Positions 6,690 to 7,671 of a stretch of DNA of 7,671 nt are shown here, one piece after another. The stretch is taken from assembly GCA_007116685.1 (NCBI GenBank), contig SKIC01000046.1:1-7671 (forward strand), given 5' to 3'. The stretch comes from Balneolales bacterium. GTDB taxonomy: Bacteria; Bacteroidota; Rhodothermia; Balneolales; Natronogracilivirgulaceae. Numbering within the stretch: position 1 is the first letter of the stretch; each line of letters starts with the position of its first letter. The position numbers and the translations under genes were made by a program. The notes below the pieces were generated by a model. That model was not told the origin of the DNA and made no database searches. It saw nothing but the letters and a program-made list of their open reading frames with translations.

Positions 6690-6738
6690 CAAGCCTCTGT
6701 TACTATGCTGTTCTATCTCAAACAGATAACTACAACCC

Positions 6739-7671
6739 TTGCCTAGTACAGAATCTCACATAACAGCTGTTGCCGGAGCCAATATTGCCTTGGTTAAATA
6801 CTGGGGTAAGCGCTCCACAGAAAAAAACCTTCCGGCAACAGGCTCAGTTTCTCTGACATTGGATAGTTTACAAACGCACACCTCCATCCGAAAAACCAAT
6901 TCAGATGAAGACGTGTTTTTACTAAACGGTGCTGAAGCCTCCGATGCACAACGAAAAAAAGCGAGCCGCTTTCTGAATCTCATCGCAAAAACCTCTGAAC
7001 GGGATAAAGTTATAATTGAGAGTAGGAACAATTTCCCTACAGGTGCAGGACTCGCTTCATCTGCTTCAGGTTTTGCTGCTCTGGCACTTGCAGGCTCTGA
7101 GTTTTTTGGAAGTTCACTTTCTAAGAAAGAATTATCTATTCTTGCTCGGCAAGGTTCCGGTTCAGCGGCGCGCTCCATTTTTGGCGGATTTGTGGAGATG
7201 AGCTTGGGGAAAACAGACCATGGCGATGAAGATTTCGCTATCCTCCTTCAAAATGAGGGTTTTTGGGATGTGCGAATGCTGATAGCCATCACCTCCGAAA
7301 AGGAAAAAGATTTAGGCTCTACCGAAGGAATGCAGCGAACCGCTGAAACTGCCCCCTATTTTCCGTCCTGGATTGAAAGTTCCGTATCCGATATACAGAA
7401 CATAAAAAATGCTATTGCAGCCAAAGACATCGAAAAAGTTGGAAGTATCATGGAACACAGTACTTTCAAAATGCACGGTCTGGCGATGGCTGCCAACCCA
7501 CCCATTTTATACTGGAATCCCATCACGGTAGAAGCCATCCAACGTATTTGGCAGCTCCGCAAAACAGGCATTCCGGCTTACATTACGATAGATGCGGGTC
7601 CGCAGGTGAAAATTTTAACCTTGCCTGAGTATCAGGATAAAATCACCGATGCACTGGGTAATATCGACGGC
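6739..7671 (+). CDS. mvaD: Diphosphomevalonate decarboxylase, TTG start, 3' end outside window
   Basis: This frame has 311 codons in the window and no stop. It matches diphosphomevalonate decarboxylase (GHMP kinase superfamily), which uses ATP to turn mevalonate 5-diphosphate into isopentenyl diphosphate, CO2, ADP and phosphate, the last step of the classical mevalonate pathway. Visible motifs are ANIALVKYWGKR (14-25, with Lys20, Tyr21, Trp22, Lys24), the phosphate-binding loop NFPTGAGLASSASGFAA (98-114), RQGSGSAARSIFGGF (137-151, with Ser140, Ser142, Arg145), and the catalytic Asp285 in DAGPQ. Family members end about 40 residues past that Asp, so roughly 15-25 residues are missing. An in-frame TAA at 6727-6729 leaves TTG 6739 as the only usual start codon ahead of the conserved N-terminus, which begins at about residue 8. 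No Shine-Dalgarno sequence is evident. Related enzymes acting on mevalonate monophosphate or as mevalonate 3-kinases exist, but the retained residues favour the classical reaction. Probably in an operon with panD. Confidence 0.93.
   Translation, partial: MPSTESHITAVAGANIALVKYWGKRSTEKNLPATGSVSLTLDSLQTHTSIRKTNSDEDVFLLNGAEASDAQRKKASRFLNLIAKTSERDKVIIESRNNFPTGAGLASSASGFAALALAGSEFFGSSLSKKELSILARQGSGSAARSIFGGFVEMSLGKTDHGDEDFAILLQNEGFWDVRMLIAITSEKEKDLGSTEGMQRTAETAPYFPSWIESSVSDIQNIKNAIAAKDIEKVGSIMEHSTFKMHGLAMAANPPILYWNPITVEAIQRIWQLRKTGIPAYITIDAGPQVKILTLPEYQDKITDALGNIDG

Noticed and set aside
6756..7178. 140-codon open frame on the minus strand
   Set aside because: It lies opposite the well-supported mvaD gene, and its Ala/Glu/Arg-rich product has no recognisable domain. 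The same applies to the minus frame at 7356-7571.
1..7671. CRISPR arrays, insertion sequences, attachment sites, long direct repeats
   Set aside because: No regularly spaced repeats, transposase or integrase motifs, or long terminal inverted repeats were seen on reading through.

Overview
The window most resembles a chromosomal segment from a Bacteroidota or Balneolota-type bacterium (my guess is a marine Balneolaceae-like organism). This rests on four observations. Most genes lack a recognisable Shine-Dalgarno sequence. The TonB-like protein carries the VEEMP(Q/E)xxGG signature common in that group. A secreted S9 peptidase is present. A mevalonate-pathway decarboxylase is present, which is found in only some bacteria. 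The phylum is an inference, not a demonstrated fact.

Layout. Bases 1-168 hold the 3' end of a plus-strand gene whose tail resembles NADPH-dependent FMN reductases. It converges on a minus-strand two-component operon, with a hairpin terminator between them that could work in both directions. The operon reads right to left: a HAMP-less sensor histidine kinase (969-2651) overlaps by 11 bases the start of an OmpR/PhoB-type response regulator (278-979). A perfect 11-bp hairpin with a U-rich tail at 2721-2773 ends the next minus-strand gene, a secreted S9-family prolyl-oligopeptidase-like peptidase (2798-4837). Upstream of it is a small TonB-like energy transducer (5007-5711), also on the minus strand.

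A 538-bp non-coding divergent region (5712-6249) separates tonB from the plus-strand genes. It holds hairpins in the presumed tonB leader and a 12-bp palindrome. To its right are panD (aspartate 1-decarboxylase, 6250-6663) and, 75 bases later, a diphosphomevalonate decarboxylase gene. The latter starts at TTG 6739 and runs off the window end, with probably 15-25 residues missing.

How the genes fit together. The kinase and regulator form one signalling unit, bounded by terminators. The peptidase and TonB-like protein both act at the cell envelope and could serve peptide breakdown and outer-membrane uptake, but only adjacency links them. PanD makes beta-alanine for pantothenate and coenzyme A, and the decarboxylase makes isopentenyl diphosphate, so the right end is metabolic housekeeping. 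I see no mobile elements, CRISPR arrays, tRNAs or rRNAs, and no convincing new multi-gene system. The most unusual points are a CxxC pair in the kinase's sensor domain, the possible alternative pairing in the tonB leader, and the TTG-started decarboxylase.
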